NCBI RefSeq assembly: GCF_900109095.1
Contig: NZ_FNYZ01000016.1
Span: forward strand, 62,001 to 126,000
Length of the DNA: 64,000 bases
Reading direction: 5' to 3'
Origin: Sphingobium sp. AP50
GTDB lineage: Bacteria; Pseudomonadota; Alphaproteobacteria; Sphingomonadales; Sphingomonadaceae
This document shows, piece after piece, positions 24,781 to 33,594 of this stretch. The position numbers and the translations under genes are program-made. Numbering within the stretch: position 1 is the first letter of the stretch; each line of letters opens with the position of its first letter. The notes beneath the pieces were generated by a model. That model saw only the letters and a program-made list of their open reading frames with translations. It was not told the DNA's origin and ran no database searches.

Positions 24781-25355
24781 GGCAAAGTGCAGTTACCCAA
24801 AATCTCGGCGCGATGTGTCCATCCCGCTCGAAGCACTGCTGCGACGCAATCCAACTCATGATTATTGAGTTGTTCGTGGTTTCGACCGGGGTAGAGCCGA
24901 TTTAGGGCAATTCCGACTGGTGAATCATGTCTCAGCGTCAGCGCTCTTATCTGGCACTGATTCAGATAAGCCGGCCGGTAAACGGCAAATCCCAGTTCGC
25001 TTAGGTGAAAGCATCCTTTGATGTCGTGACGTTTGCATATGCCACGATAGACTTCCCATTCTGCGTTTTCGAAAGATTGTATTTCTCGCAGTGATTTAGG
25101 ATAGCCGCTGGGATGGCTGAACGGCCGATCACAAACCGGGCCGATCGCAGATAATTCTGTGCTTGCTGCATTCAGTACCGGACGGGCAGCAATCCACAGG
25201 CTTGCAAAGGCCAGCAATCCAATGCCGCCGACAGTTGCCGTTACGGTTAACGCTGTCCGGCGAAGCAATTTGATGATCGATCGATCTTTTTTGATGTTCA
25301 AGCAACACCTCGCTGGTTGAAGCCGTAGGGCTATGGATTTGCCTAATCGCCCCAC
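24762..25355 (-). CDS. Membrane-anchored protein of unknown function
   Basis: 197 residues from ATG 25355; an alternative TTG at 25301, which has GAGG 6 nt upstream and leaves out a basic leader, may be the true start (179 residues). One membrane span about 34-55 (ALTVTATVGGIGLLAFASLW), then an extracytoplasmic domain with six Cys residues (e.g. GICKRHDIKGCFH, NQCQ, ELDC, GNC), suggesting disulphides. The LNRLYPGRNHEQLNNHELDC region is distinctive. No family recognised; codon use is less GC-rich than the neighbours, which may point to transfer. Confidence 0.6.
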   Translation of the reverse strand: MGRLGKSIALRLQPARCCLNIKKDRSIIKLLRRTALTVTATVGGIGLLAFASLWIAARPVLNAASTELSAIGPVCDRPFSHPSGYPKSLREIQSFENAEWEVYRGICKRHDIKGCFHLSELGFAVYRPAYLNQCQIRALTLRHDSPVGIALNRLYPGRNHEQLNNHELDCVAAVLRAGWTHRAEILGNCTLPKRPPL

Positions 25356-25491
25356 GGTTGCAATCTTTGCAACCGTGGAAATCCATTTCGCACTTGCGAT
25401 GGTGGCGCTAACATTTCATAGAGAGCGGGCCTTTCAGGCATCCTCTCCTAAAAACTTTCAGGCCGGTCCTTCTTGGATCGGTCTTTTTTTT
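25334..25491 (+). ncRNA. Candidate small RNA with own terminator
   Basis: A plus-strand terminator (GGCCGGTCC 25461-25469, TTCTT, GGATCGGTC 25475-25483, eight T) stands where no plus-strand gene exists. Upstream is a perfect 12-bp hairpin CCACGGTTGCAA / TTGCAACCGTGG (25352-25378), clamped by TGGATTT / AAATCCA (25334-25340, 25379-25385). Between them GCATCCTCTCC is single-stranded and complementary to Shine-Dalgarno-like sequence. No clear promoter was identified. Confidence 0.4.
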
Positions 25492-25493
25492 GG

Positions 25494-26495
25494 TCAGATG
25501 CCGGTGGGGCAGGCGGCCGGTGGTGGACCGAAGGCGCTGTTTTCTAAAAAGTCGCGATCCGTCAGCGAATCGAGGAAAGCGAGCAGGGCGGGCATGTCCA
25601 TGTCGGCCAGTTGCGGCGCGGCATGGCGGCGGATCGCCGATTCGATGCTGGGGCTCTGGCCGTCATGCAGCCATGGTCCCGTTACCGCGACATTGCGGAG
25701 CGATGGGGTGCGGAAGCGTTCGGGCGGCGGCTCGAAGCCGGGAGGCAGCGGCTTGCCGCCATAGAGGCTGGCGTCCATTTCGCTTGGCGCTGCCGTACCA
25801 ACATAATGAACCTGTCCGTCGGTAAGGTCCGGGCCATTGTGGCAGGCGACGCAGCCGGATACGGCGAATTGCGCGGCGCCCTTGCGCGCCAGCGGCGTCT
25901 GGGCGCCCCGGTCATGGGCGCTGCCGAAGGAAATCAGGGTCCGCTGAAACGCGCCGAGCGCCGCCGTCACCATGGCATAGTCTATTCGCGATGCCGTGCC
26001 GGGGAAAGCCCGCGCGAACAGGCCGCGGTAGCAGGGATCTGCCGACAGCCGCTGCGCCAGTTCGCCGTCACCGTCGGCCATGCCCATTTCGACGGGCTTG
26101 CTGCCGGTCATCGGGACCATCGCCTGCGCCTCCAGCGTCGAAAGGCCGGCTTCGGTCCAGGTAAGGCCGGTGCGCCAGGCGACATTGGTCAGGCCCGGCA
26201 CGTTGCGCACGCCCATCTCCCCGGTGACGCCGACATGGGTCGGCAGGCCATCGGTAAAGCCACGGGCCTGCTGATGGCAGTCGGCGCAGGCCATGCTTTT
26301 GTTCTGGGATAGCGCGCGATCGTAGAAGAGGCGGCGGCCCAGTTCCACCTTGGCGGCCGTCATGCTCATGCCTTCGGGCAGGGCGGGCGCGGCGACGCCA
26401 TCAGGCAGCGTTGGCCAGTGCCACTCCGGCCGCACCGCGCCCGCCACGGAGGTCAGCAGCAGCGCCCCCAGCATCGTCATCATCGAACCGCGCAT
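25494..26495 (-). CDS. Di-heme cytochrome c peroxidase / MauG-family protein
   Basis: 333 residues from ATG 26495, chosen for GGAGG just upstream over a longer frame at 26552. Signal peptide about 1-20. Two covalent heme motifs, CADCH (70-74) and CVACH (215-219), and the MauG/CCP layout with N- and C-terminal heme domains. These periplasmic enzymes reduce peroxide or carry out oxidations using an unusual high-potential heme. It depends on the Ccm heme-attachment system, encoded at 35.0-39.9 kb. Its own partner is unknown. Confidence 0.88.
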   Translation of the reverse strand: MRGSMMTMLGALLLTSVAGAVRPEWHWPTLPDGVAAPALPEGMSMTAAKVELGRRLFYDRALSQNKSMACADCHQQARGFTDGLPTHVGVTGEMGVRNVPGLTNVAWRTGLTWTEAGLSTLEAQAMVPMTGSKPVEMGMADGDGELAQRLSADPCYRGLFARAFPGTASRIDYAMVTAALGAFQRTLISFGSAHDRGAQTPLARKGAAQFAVSGCVACHNGPDLTDGQVHYVGTAAPSEMDASLYGGKPLPPGFEPPPERFRTPSLRNVAVTGPWLHDGQSPSIESAIRRHAAPQLADMDMPALLAFLDSLTDRDFLENSAFGPPPAACPTGI

Positions 26496-26578
26496 CGTTC
26501 CTCCACCCCTGTCGGACGGATGGAGGCTGCCTAATCCGCAGGCAGAGGTCAAAGCCGATCGATACGTGTCAGATCGAC

Positions 26579-27487
26579 TTAGAAATCATAGGTCAGGGTC
26601 AGGCGGCTGAGCGTGTCGAAATCGCGCGCCGCCAGCACTGTTTCCGATTCATACTGGACATTATAGGAGAAGGCGGCCGACCAGCGGGTGCTGACCTTGG
26701 TTTCCACCGATGTCAGCGAATTGAGCGTATAGACATCGCTTTCGGCATAGCCCGATGCGGTCTGCTTGACCGTTAGCGTCGGGGTGGCGCGCCAGGCCAG
26801 CGCCATCGATCCACGAACGCCCAGCTTCGTTTCGCGTTCGCCGATGATATATTTGGCATGGCGGATGGACGGACCGATGTCCGCCGACAGATCGACCGGC
26901 TTGGACATGATCAGCTTGTAACCGACACCGACCGATCCGGTATAGCGTTCGTCATAGCCAATCGACGTGTCGCGCTCGAACTGGGCCAGGCCATAAGCGA
27001 AGCCGCGCGCGTCAAATTCATAACGGGGTTCGTAACTGCCGAAATAGCGTTCGCGCGAAGTGACGCCGTTGGCGCGGCGATAATCGGCGCTGGCGGTCAG
27101 CTTGTGTGTCCACTGGATGCCTGTGCGGGTCGCGGTAGCGGCGGCGCTGATTCCGATTTCGCTTGTCGAACCGGTGGAGCGGAAGCCGCCCGCCTCGATC
27201 CGGCCGGTCCACAATTCGTTGAAGCGCGCTTCGCGAATCACCGTGTCGTGGGTCGCTTTGGTCCGTTCCTTCCAGCTATTGACCATGCGCTGGATTTCAT
27301 CGGCAGAAGCGGGATTGGTCTGCTTGGCGATCTTGGCAACAGTCGCGATTTCCGTTTCGTTGCCATTGGCGATCGCCGCTTCCATCATCTCGCGGACCGA
27401 CGGCGGCAATAGCGCACCGTCGGCGGCTTGGGCCGCGACGGGCAGAGTGGCGATCAGCAGCGGAATGGGGATCAGACAGGCACGCAT
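26579..27487 (-). CDS. DUF481 outer-membrane beta-barrel protein (YdiY-like)
   Basis: 302 residues, signal peptide about 1-21 (LPVAAQA). The second half alternates aromatic strands (YFGSYEPRYEF, RYTGSVGVGYKLI, RWSAAFSYNVQYESE) and ends in a C-terminal Phe (LTLTYDF), both marks of an outer-membrane barrel. DUF481 proteins include the salt-induced YdiY. The N-terminal 100 residues form a helical soluble part. Function unknown. Confidence 0.8.
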   Translation of the reverse strand: MRACLIPIPLLIATLPVAAQAADGALLPPSVREMMEAAIANGNETEIATVAKIAKQTNPASADEIQRMVNSWKERTKATHDTVIREARFNELWTGRIEAGGFRSTGSTSEIGISAAATATRTGIQWTHKLTASADYRRANGVTSRERYFGSYEPRYEFDARGFAYGLAQFERDTSIGYDERYTGSVGVGYKLIMSKPVDLSADIGPSIRHAKYIIGERETKLGVRGSMALAWRATPTLTVKQTASGYAESDVYTLNSLTSVETKVSTRWSAAFSYNVQYESETVLAARDFDTLSRLTLTYDF

Positions 27488-27542
27488 GCCCCCGTCATAC
27501 CGCCGCGACCGCGAATTTTAAGCCCCCAAAACGTCTATCTGT

Positions 27543-28028
27543 TCAGATAAGCGTCCGGAACTCCTGCAATATGTCGCGATAGAGCTTGCGCTTGAACGGT
27601 ACGATCAGCTCCGGCAGCGTTTCGGGCGCGGCCCATTTCCATTCCCGAAACTCCGGATCCTTGGTCTGGATATCGATATCGCTGTCGTCGCCGATGAAGC
27701 GGGCCAGGAACCAGAACTGGCGCTGGCCGCGATATTTGCCGCCCCACAGCTTGCCGACCAATTCCGGCGGCAGATCGTAGAAATGCTCATCCTTTGCCTT
27801 GGCGATGATCTCGACATGCTCGCGGCCGATGCCGGTTTCCTCGCGCAATTCGCGCAGAGCTGCGGTCTTCGCATCCTCGCCCTCGTCAATGCCGCCCTGT
27901 GGCATCTGCCAGGCTTCCACGACATTATCGAGTCGCTGGCCGACGAATACCTGGCCATTCATGTTCACGAGCATGATTCCGACACAGGGCCGGTATGCCA
28001 ATTCCCGTTCATTCGGCGTCGAAGCCAT
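27543..28028 (-). CDS. rppH: RNA pyrophosphohydrolase RppH (Nudix)
   Basis: 161 residues from ATG 28028 (MASTPNERELAYRPCVGIML); the longer frame adds 36 residues unlike the family. Nudix box GGIDEGEDAKTAALRELREE continuing TGI at residues 45-67. RppH removes pyrophosphate from 5' triphosphorylated mRNA and starts RNase E-dependent decay. The WQMPQGGIDEGE and GQRQFWFLARF segments are those of RppH/NudH. Relevant to the leaderless-mRNA question only in that 5' ends are its substrate. Confidence 0.93.
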   Translation of the reverse strand: MASTPNERELAYRPCVGIMLVNMNGQVFVGQRLDNVVEAWQMPQGGIDEGEDAKTAALRELREETGIGREHVEIIAKAKDEHFYDLPPELVGKLWGGKYRGQRQFWFLARFIGDDSDIDIQTKDPEFREWKWAAPETLPELIVPFKRKLYRDILQEFRTLI

Positions 28029-28249
28029 TATGTCCCCTATAATCCTGATCCCGGCAGACCATACCCCTTGGCCTGCCTTCGGCGCCGAACATGGGCGCGC
28101 GCCGTCAGAATAGGCAGGCATACGCGCCACGTCCATTGGACGAATCGCGATTGCGGCGATTTGCGACGAGGTGATGCAGGCGCGCCGATGAAGGCAATAT
28201 GCCCCAACGGCCGCTTGGAACCGGGACGGGGGCGGCGCATTGGCATGGC

Positions 28250-29626
28250 ATGTCCGATCCCGTTCTGCTCTGGTTCCGCCAGGATATCCGCCTTTCCGAT
28301 CAGGCCGCGCTTGCCGCGGCGGCGGCCGAGGGGCCGGTCATTCCCGTCTATGTGCTGGATGATGAGGCTCCGCGCCAATGGGCGATGGGCGGTGCGGCGC
28401 GCTGGTGGCTGCACCATAGCCTGTCCGAGTTGGACGCCAGTCTGCGGGCGAAGGGCTCCCGCCTGATCCTGCGGCGCGGCAATTGCGCCGAGGTGCTGGA
28501 GGGGTTGGCCAAGGAGGTGGGGGCATCGCGGGTCCATGGCCTGCACCATTATGAGCCCTGGTGGCGCAATGCAGAAAAGGCGGTCGGGCGGGTGCTGGAC
28601 CTCACGCTGCATGATGGCGGCCTGCTGTTGCCGCCCGGTGCAGTGCGGACGGGCGCTGGCGGGCAATATCGTATCTATACGCCTTTCGCGCGGGCCGTGA
28701 TGGAGCATATGCCGCCCGCGCAGCCCCATCCAGCGCCGCACCGGGTCGATGCGCCGGCGCATTGGCCCGCCAGCGATTCGCTGGAGGACTGGGCCTTGCT
28801 GCCGACCGCGCCGGACTGGGCGGCGGGTTTCAGCCGGGACTGGACGCCGGGCGAAGAGGGCGCGCGGCGGCATGTCACGGATTTCATTGATGAAGTGGGC
28901 GACTATCCCGAAGCGCGCAACCTGCCGTCGATTGAAGGCACGTCGCGTCTGTCGCCGCATCTGCATTTCGGGGAAGTGTCGCCTGCCACTGTCTGGCACC
29001 GCGTCACATCTTCGCAGAAAGATATAAATATCTTCCTCAAGGAATTGATCTGGCGGGATTATGCGCATGTACAGATATGCCAGTTGCCCACCTATGGATC
29101 GGCCAATGCGCGCGGCGAATTCGATGCACTGCGCTGGCGCGATCTGCGGGATGCCCGGTCCGATTTCACCGCCTGGAAGACGGGAAGAACCGGTTATCCC
29201 ATCGTGGATGCAGGCATGCGGCAGCTTTGGGCGACCGGATGGATGCATAACCGGGTGCGCATGATCGCCGCCAGTTTCCTGATCAAGCATCTGCTGATCG
29301 ACTGGCGCCATGGCGCGCGCTGGTTCTGGGATACGCTGGTCGACGCCGATTATGCCAATAACAGCGTCAACTGGCAGTGGGTGGCAGGCAGCGGCGTCGA
29401 CGCCAATCTCTTCACCCGCATCATGGCGCCGCTCAGCCAGTCGGAAAAATTCGACGCGGCTGACTATATTCGCGAATGGGTGCCGGAACTGGCCGACCTG
29501 TCCGACGACGTGATCCATGATCCCGATGCACATGATGCGCGGCCCAAAAACTACCCCGCGAAGATCATTGGCCATCGGGAGGGACGGGAACGCGCGCTGG
29601 CCGCCTATCGCCATATGAAGGGATGA
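28250..29626 (+). CDS. phrB: Deoxyribodipyrimidine photo-lyase
   Basis: 458 residues from ATG 28250. N-terminal Rossmann-like antenna domain (LLWFRQDIRLSDQAAL) and C-terminal FAD domain with LSPHLHFGEVSPATVWHRV, LIWRDYAHV, TGYPIVDAGMRQLWATGWMH, NRVRMIAASFLIKHL and WFWDTLVDADYANNS-NWQWVAGSGVD. Repairs UV-induced cyclobutane pyrimidine dimers with light. Followed closely by the cyclopropane-synthase-like gene, probably one operon. Confidence 0.95.
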   Translation: MSDPVLLWFRQDIRLSDQAALAAAAAEGPVIPVYVLDDEAPRQWAMGGAARWWLHHSLSELDASLRAKGSRLILRRGNCAEVLEGLAKEVGASRVHGLHHYEPWWRNAEKAVGRVLDLTLHDGGLLLPPGAVRTGAGGQYRIYTPFARAVMEHMPPAQPHPAPHRVDAPAHWPASDSLEDWALLPTAPDWAAGFSRDWTPGEEGARRHVTDFIDEVGDYPEARNLPSIEGTSRLSPHLHFGEVSPATVWHRVTSSQKDINIFLKELIWRDYAHVQICQLPTYGSANARGEFDALRWRDLRDARSDFTAWKTGRTGYPIVDAGMRQLWATGWMHNRVRMIAASFLIKHLLIDWRHGARWFWDTLVDADYANNSVNWQWVAGSGVDANLFTRIMAPLSQSEKFDAADYIREWVPELADLSDDVIHDPDAHDARPKNYPAKIIGHREGRERALAAYRHMKG

Positions 29627-29662
29627 TTGCAGCCGCGTTCACCTTGTTGCAGGATCGGCGCC

Positions 29663-30931
29663 ATGAACGCCACCGATCCCCGGCGCGGCCGACGCGCCCT
29701 GTCCGTACACCAACCGCCGCTTAGCGGATCGCCGGGGCGACTGGCACGGTTGGTGGCCCCTGTCTTTCATCGCATGCTCGACCGGATCGATCTGGGGCTG
29801 GAACAGGGCGCGCTGGAGGCGGTCCTGCCGGACGGAACCCGACGGCTGCTCGGCGGCCGGGCGGATGGGCCCTCCTGCATCGTGGAAGTCCATGACTGGC
29901 GCGCGCTGCTTCGACTGGCGAGCGGCGGATCGGCCGGCTGGTATCGGGCATGGGCGGCGGGCGAATGGTCCAGCCCGGACCCGGTGCCGCTCTTTGCGCT
30001 GTTCATGCGCAATGCCGCAGCGCTGGGGCGGGCAGCGCGGCCGCGTGGTCCGGCACGCTGGATCGGCCGGATCGCGCATTGGGCGCGGCGGAACAACCGG
30101 GCCGGGTCGCGCCTTAACATCGCCTATCATTATGATCTGGGGAATGATTTCTACAGCCTGTGGCTGGACCCATATATGCATTATTCCAGTGGCTTGTTCC
30201 TTGACCCTGACAGCAGGATTGAAAGTCTGGAACAGGCGCAGCGGCGCAAGGTGGATGCGATCCTCAACCGGTTGGACCTGAAGGATGGCGACGCTCTGCT
30301 GGAAATTGGCTGCGGCTGGGGCGGGCTGGCCGAACAGGCGATGGAGCGGCAGGCGATTCGCTATACGGGCCTGACCCTGTCGACCGAGCAGGCGGACTAT
30401 ACGCGCGACCGGCTGGGATCAGGCGCGGACATCATGCTGACCGACTATCGCGATGCGCAGGGGCAATATGATGCAATCGCCAGCGTCGAGATGGTGGAGG
30501 CGGTCGGGGAGCATTATTGGCCCGCCTATCTGGCCGCGGTCCATCGCCTGTTGAAACCCGGCGGGAAGGCGGCGATCCAATATATCCTGATCGATGACGC
30601 CCTGTTCGAAAGCTATGCGCGCGGCGCCGACTTCATCCAGACCTATATCTTCCCCGGCGGCATGCTGATTTCGGAAAGCCGCTTTCGGGCGCTGGCGGCG
30701 GCGCAGGGGCTGGAATGGCGGGACGTCCACCGCTTCGGCCTCCATTATGCGGAGACGCTGCGACGTTGGCGCCAGCGCTTCGACCGGGCGATCGAGGAAG
30801 GTCAGTTGCCCGCCAGTTTCGACCAGCATTTCGTGGCCTTGTGGCGCTATTATCTGATGTATTGCGAAGGCGGTTTTCGCGGAGGCGGGATCGACGTGGC
30901 GCAGGTGACGCTGGTCAAATCCGGTAATTGA
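29663..30931 (+). CDS. cfa: Cyclopropane-fatty-acyl-phospholipid synthase family protein
   Basis: 422 residues from ATG 29663, 36 nt after the photolyase. N-terminal domain plus SAM-methyltransferase core: IAYHYDLGNDFYSLWLDPYM-HYSSGLF, LEIGCGWGGLAEQA (SAM loop), SVEMVEAVGEHYW, QYILIDD, YCEGGFRGGGI. Transfers a methylene group from SAM to unsaturated phospholipid acyl chains. The photolyase-cfa pairing suggests joint response to light or oxidative stress. Confidence 0.9.
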   Translation: MNATDPRRGRRALSVHQPPLSGSPGRLARLVAPVFHRMLDRIDLGLEQGALEAVLPDGTRRLLGGRADGPSCIVEVHDWRALLRLASGGSAGWYRAWAAGEWSSPDPVPLFALFMRNAAALGRAARPRGPARWIGRIAHWARRNNRAGSRLNIAYHYDLGNDFYSLWLDPYMHYSSGLFLDPDSRIESLEQAQRRKVDAILNRLDLKDGDALLEIGCGWGGLAEQAMERQAIRYTGLTLSTEQADYTRDRLGSGADIMLTDYRDAQGQYDAIASVEMVEAVGEHYWPAYLAAVHRLLKPGGKAAIQYILIDDALFESYARGADFIQTYIFPGGMLISESRFRALAAAQGLEWRDVHRFGLHYAETLRRWRQRFDRAIEEGQLPASFDQHFVALWRYYLMYCEGGFRGGGIDVAQVTLVKSGN

Positions 30932-31147
30932 TGTCTCGGCATTATATGTTCTGCGGTAATCCCATTTTGTGATAGATTGGGTAGGTAGGCTAAACGAAGC
31001 GTACCTTGTTGCTTCGCCTCGGCTTACCCTGAGTGGCGATGACAAGGCGTCAAGCAGGCAAGTGACAAACAGACAGCAATATTACTGATGTTGTTCTTCA
31101 GTGACACCAAATTGATGTCTGTTACCGTTGGACAGCGGTCTCTGAAG

Positions 31148-31177
31148 GAGGGAAGCAGCCCTTGTGCTGCTTCCCTC
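31148..31177 (-). terminator. Terminator-like hairpin at end of SDR gene
   Basis: Perfect 12-bp stem GAGGGAAGCAGC (31148-31159) / GCTGCTTCCCTC (31166-31177), 6-nt loop; only a weak T-tract on the minus strand. The 216 bp from 30932 to 31147 hold no gene that I can see, only a weak CGAAGC/GCTTCG hairpin near 31000. Confidence 0.6.
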
Positions 31178-31884
31178 TATTCCACGCGCATCCTGTGCCC
31201 GGTCGGCGTATCGGCCGTGACCAGTTGCACGATGGCATCGGCCACCACTTCCGGCCCCTTCAGGCTTGCCGGATCTTCGCCGGGGAAGGCGCGGGCGCGC
31301 ATCGCGGTGCGGGTGGCGCCGGGATCGACGATATGGGTGCGGATGGCGGAGATATTCTTCACTTCCTCGCCATAGGCGCCGACCAGCGTTTCCAGCGCCG
31401 CCTTCGACGCGCCATAGGCACCCCAATAGGCGCGGGGCGTTGCGACCGAGGAGGTCAGCGCGACGATGCGGGCGTCACCACTGGCGCGCAGCATGCCGTC
31501 GAATGCGGCGATCAGCGCCTGCGGCGCGGCGATGTTGAGCGTCAGCAGACGGGAAAATTCCTTGGCGTCAATGGCCTGCACCGCCGCCAGCGATCCCAGC
31601 GTGGCGGCGTTCAGCACCAATATGTCCAGCGCCTGCCAGCGTCCGCCGATTGCCTGCGCCAGTCGGCCGATGCTTTCGCCGTCGATCAGGTCGAGCGGGG
31701 CGATCGTCGCATGGCCGCCGGCCTGATGAATGCGATCCTCGACCTCTTCCAGTCCACCGCTCGTCCGTGCGGTCAGCACGACATGAGCGCCCGCCGCGCC
31801 CAGCGCCAAGGCCGTGGCGGCGCCTATGCCGCGACTTGCGCCCGTGACCAGAGCCAGTTTGCCGGAAAGGGGAAGGTCGGACAT
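31177..31884 (-). CDS. Short-chain dehydrogenase/reductase
   Basis: 235 residues. Classical SDR: nucleotide loop TGASRGIG (14-21), NAATLGSLA in the NAAG position, catalytic Ser in ALTSSVA and YGASK (Y-x3-K, near 155). PG motif VDPGATRTAM follows. NADP/NAD-linked oxidoreductase in the cytoplasm; the substrate cannot be predicted. Separated from purF by a terminator. Confidence 0.9.
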   Translation of the reverse strand: MSDLPLSGKLALVTGASRGIGAATALALGAAGAHVVLTARTSGGLEEVEDRIHQAGGHATIAPLDLIDGESIGRLAQAIGGRWQALDILVLNAATLGSLAAVQAIDAKEFSRLLTLNIAAPQALIAAFDGMLRASGDARIVALTSSVATPRAYWGAYGASKAALETLVGAYGEEVKNISAIRTHIVDPGATRTAMRARAFPGEDPASLKGPEVVADAIVQLVTADTPTGHRMRVE

Positions 31885-31939
31885 GGCACTCCCGTCGCTC
31901 CGGTCGACTGCCGGAGCCTGTTTGCGTCAGAAATGGAAA

Positions 31940-31961
31940 GGGCGGCCCGATCGGGCCGCCC
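31940..31961 (-). terminator. Terminator of purF
   Basis: Perfect 22-bp palindrome GGGCGGCCCGA / TCGGGCCGCCC followed by TTTCC on the minus strand, 10 nt after the purF stop. Confidence 0.8.
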
Positions 31962-31970
31962 AAAGAAGGA

Positions 31971-33449
31971 TCAGACCACGCGCTCGGCGAGCAGTTCGAA
32001 CTGGTTGGTGACGACTGCGTCGTCCTGATCGGTCAGCTTGGTAGGATAGTCGCCAGTGAAACAGGCATCGCAATATTGCGGACGGATGTCCGCGCGCTTG
32101 GCCTCACCCAGTGCCTTGTACAGGCCGTCGATCGAGATGAAGGACAGGCTGTCGGCGTGGATGAAATCCTGCATCCCGCCCACGTCCAGCTTGTGCGCCA
32201 GCAGCTTGGTGCGTTCGGGCGTGTCGACGCCATAGAAGCAGCTATGCTTGGTCGGCGGCGATGCGATGCGCATATGCACTTCGGCCGCGCCAGCCTCGCG
32301 CATCATCTGTACGATCTTGAGCGATGTGGTGCCGCGCACGATCGAATCGTCGATCAGCACGATCTTCTTGCCCTCGATCAGCGCGCGGTTGGCATTATGC
32401 TTCAGCTTCACACCCAGATGGCGGACCTTGTCGCCCGGCTGGATGAAGGTGCGGCCGATATAGTGCGACCGGATGATGCCCAGTTCGAACGGAATGCCCG
32501 ATTGCTGGGCATAGCCGATGGCCGCAGGCACGCCGCTGTCCGGCACCGGGATGACATAGTCGGCATCGACCGGATTTTCGATCGCCAGTTGCGCGCCGAT
32601 CGCCTTGCGGACCGAATAGACACTGGAATTGTCGATGATCGAATCGGGGCGGCTGAAATAGACATGTTCGAAGATGCATGGGCGCGCATGCGTCTCGCCG
32701 AAGGGACGGTGCGAGCGGATTTCACCGTCATTGGTGACGATGACCAGTTCGCCCGGATCGATCGAGCGGACATAGTCCGCGCCGACCACGTCGAAAGCCA
32801 CGGTTTCCGATGCGAAAATATAGGCGTCGCCCAGCTTGCCCATGACGAGCGGGCGGATGCCCAGCGGATCGCGGCAGGCGATCATGCCTTCGGGAGTCAT
32901 GACGATCAGGGAGTAGGCGCCCTCGATCTGCTTGAGCGCGTCGATGAACTTGTCGAGCAGGGTGCGGTAGCTGGAGGTCGCCACCAGATGGATGATGACT
33001 TCGGTATCCGACGTCGACTGGAAGATGGATCCGCGACGAATCAGTTCGCGGCGCACCTTCATCGCGTTGGAGATGTTGCCATTATGGGCAATGGCGAAAC
33101 CGCCCGAATTCAGTTCCGCATAAAGCGGCTGAACGTTGCGCAGCGATGTTTCGCCGGTGGTCGAGTAACGGACATGGCCGCAGGCACTTTCACCCGGCAG
33201 GCCCCGAATCACTTCGTCCCGGTCGAAATTGCCCGCCACATGGCCCATGGCCCGGTGGGTATGAAAATCATGCCCGTCCCAGCTGGTGATGCCGGCGGCT
33301 TCCTGACCGCGATGTTGCAGCGCGTGAAGGCCGAGCGCGACGATGGCAGACGCCGTTTCCCCATTGGAAACGCCGAAAATGCCACATTCCTCGCGCAACT
33401 TGTCGTCGTCGAAGGGATTGGTCGTAATCATGGGTGTGAGCGGTTCCAT
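31971..33449 (-). CDS. purF: Amidophosphoribosyltransferase
   Basis: 492 residues from ATG 33449, supported by AGGAACG just upstream; a longer frame to 33530 is unlikely. A short propeptide is followed by the catalytic Cys22 (CGIFGV) of the Ntn-type glutaminase domain. The C-terminal half has the PRPP loop VLIDDSIVRGTTS. CFYGVD and YCDACFTGDYP supply Cys ligands for the 4Fe-4S cluster of Bacillus-type PurF. First committed step of purine synthesis: PRPP plus glutamine to phosphoribosylamine. Confidence 0.96.
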   Translation of the reverse strand: MEPLTPMITTNPFDDDKLREECGIFGVSNGETASAIVALGLHALQHRGQEAAGITSWDGHDFHTHRAMGHVAGNFDRDEVIRGLPGESACGHVRYSTTGETSLRNVQPLYAELNSGGFAIAHNGNISNAMKVRRELIRRGSIFQSTSDTEVIIHLVATSSYRTLLDKFIDALKQIEGAYSLIVMTPEGMIACRDPLGIRPLVMGKLGDAYIFASETVAFDVVGADYVRSIDPGELVIVTNDGEIRSHRPFGETHARPCIFEHVYFSRPDSIIDNSSVYSVRKAIGAQLAIENPVDADYVIPVPDSGVPAAIGYAQQSGIPFELGIIRSHYIGRTFIQPGDKVRHLGVKLKHNANRALIEGKKIVLIDDSIVRGTTSLKIVQMMREAGAAEVHMRIASPPTKHSCFYGVDTPERTKLLAHKLDVGGMQDFIHADSLSFISIDGLYKALGEAKRADIRPQYCDACFTGDYPTKLTDQDDAVVTNQFELLAERVV

Positions 33450-33530
33450 AGCCGTTCCTGACAACCCTGTAAGGGTCATCCATGGGCGCGCATATAGTGC
33501 GTAAAGGTCGCTTTGTCGCCTCCCTGTCAT

Positions 33531-33572
33531 AAAAAAGGCGATGAACGGCCCGGAAACCCAGTGTTTCCGGCC
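33531..33572 (-). terminator. Terminator of chromate transporter gene
   Basis: Minus-strand hairpin GGCCGGAAAC / GTTTCCGGGCC (33547-33572, one bulge) followed 10 nt later by T6 (33536-33531). Confidence 0.6.
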
Positions 33573-33594
33573 ATTTACTGGAGAATGGGTCTGG

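Noticed and set aside
28037..29614. 525-codon minus-strand open frame
   Set aside because: Antisense to the photolyase; no recognisable domain.
33449..33530. Longer purF start
   Set aside because: It would put the catalytic Cys behind a propeptide of about 48 residues; ATG 33449 has a ribosome binding site and gives a normal short propeptide.
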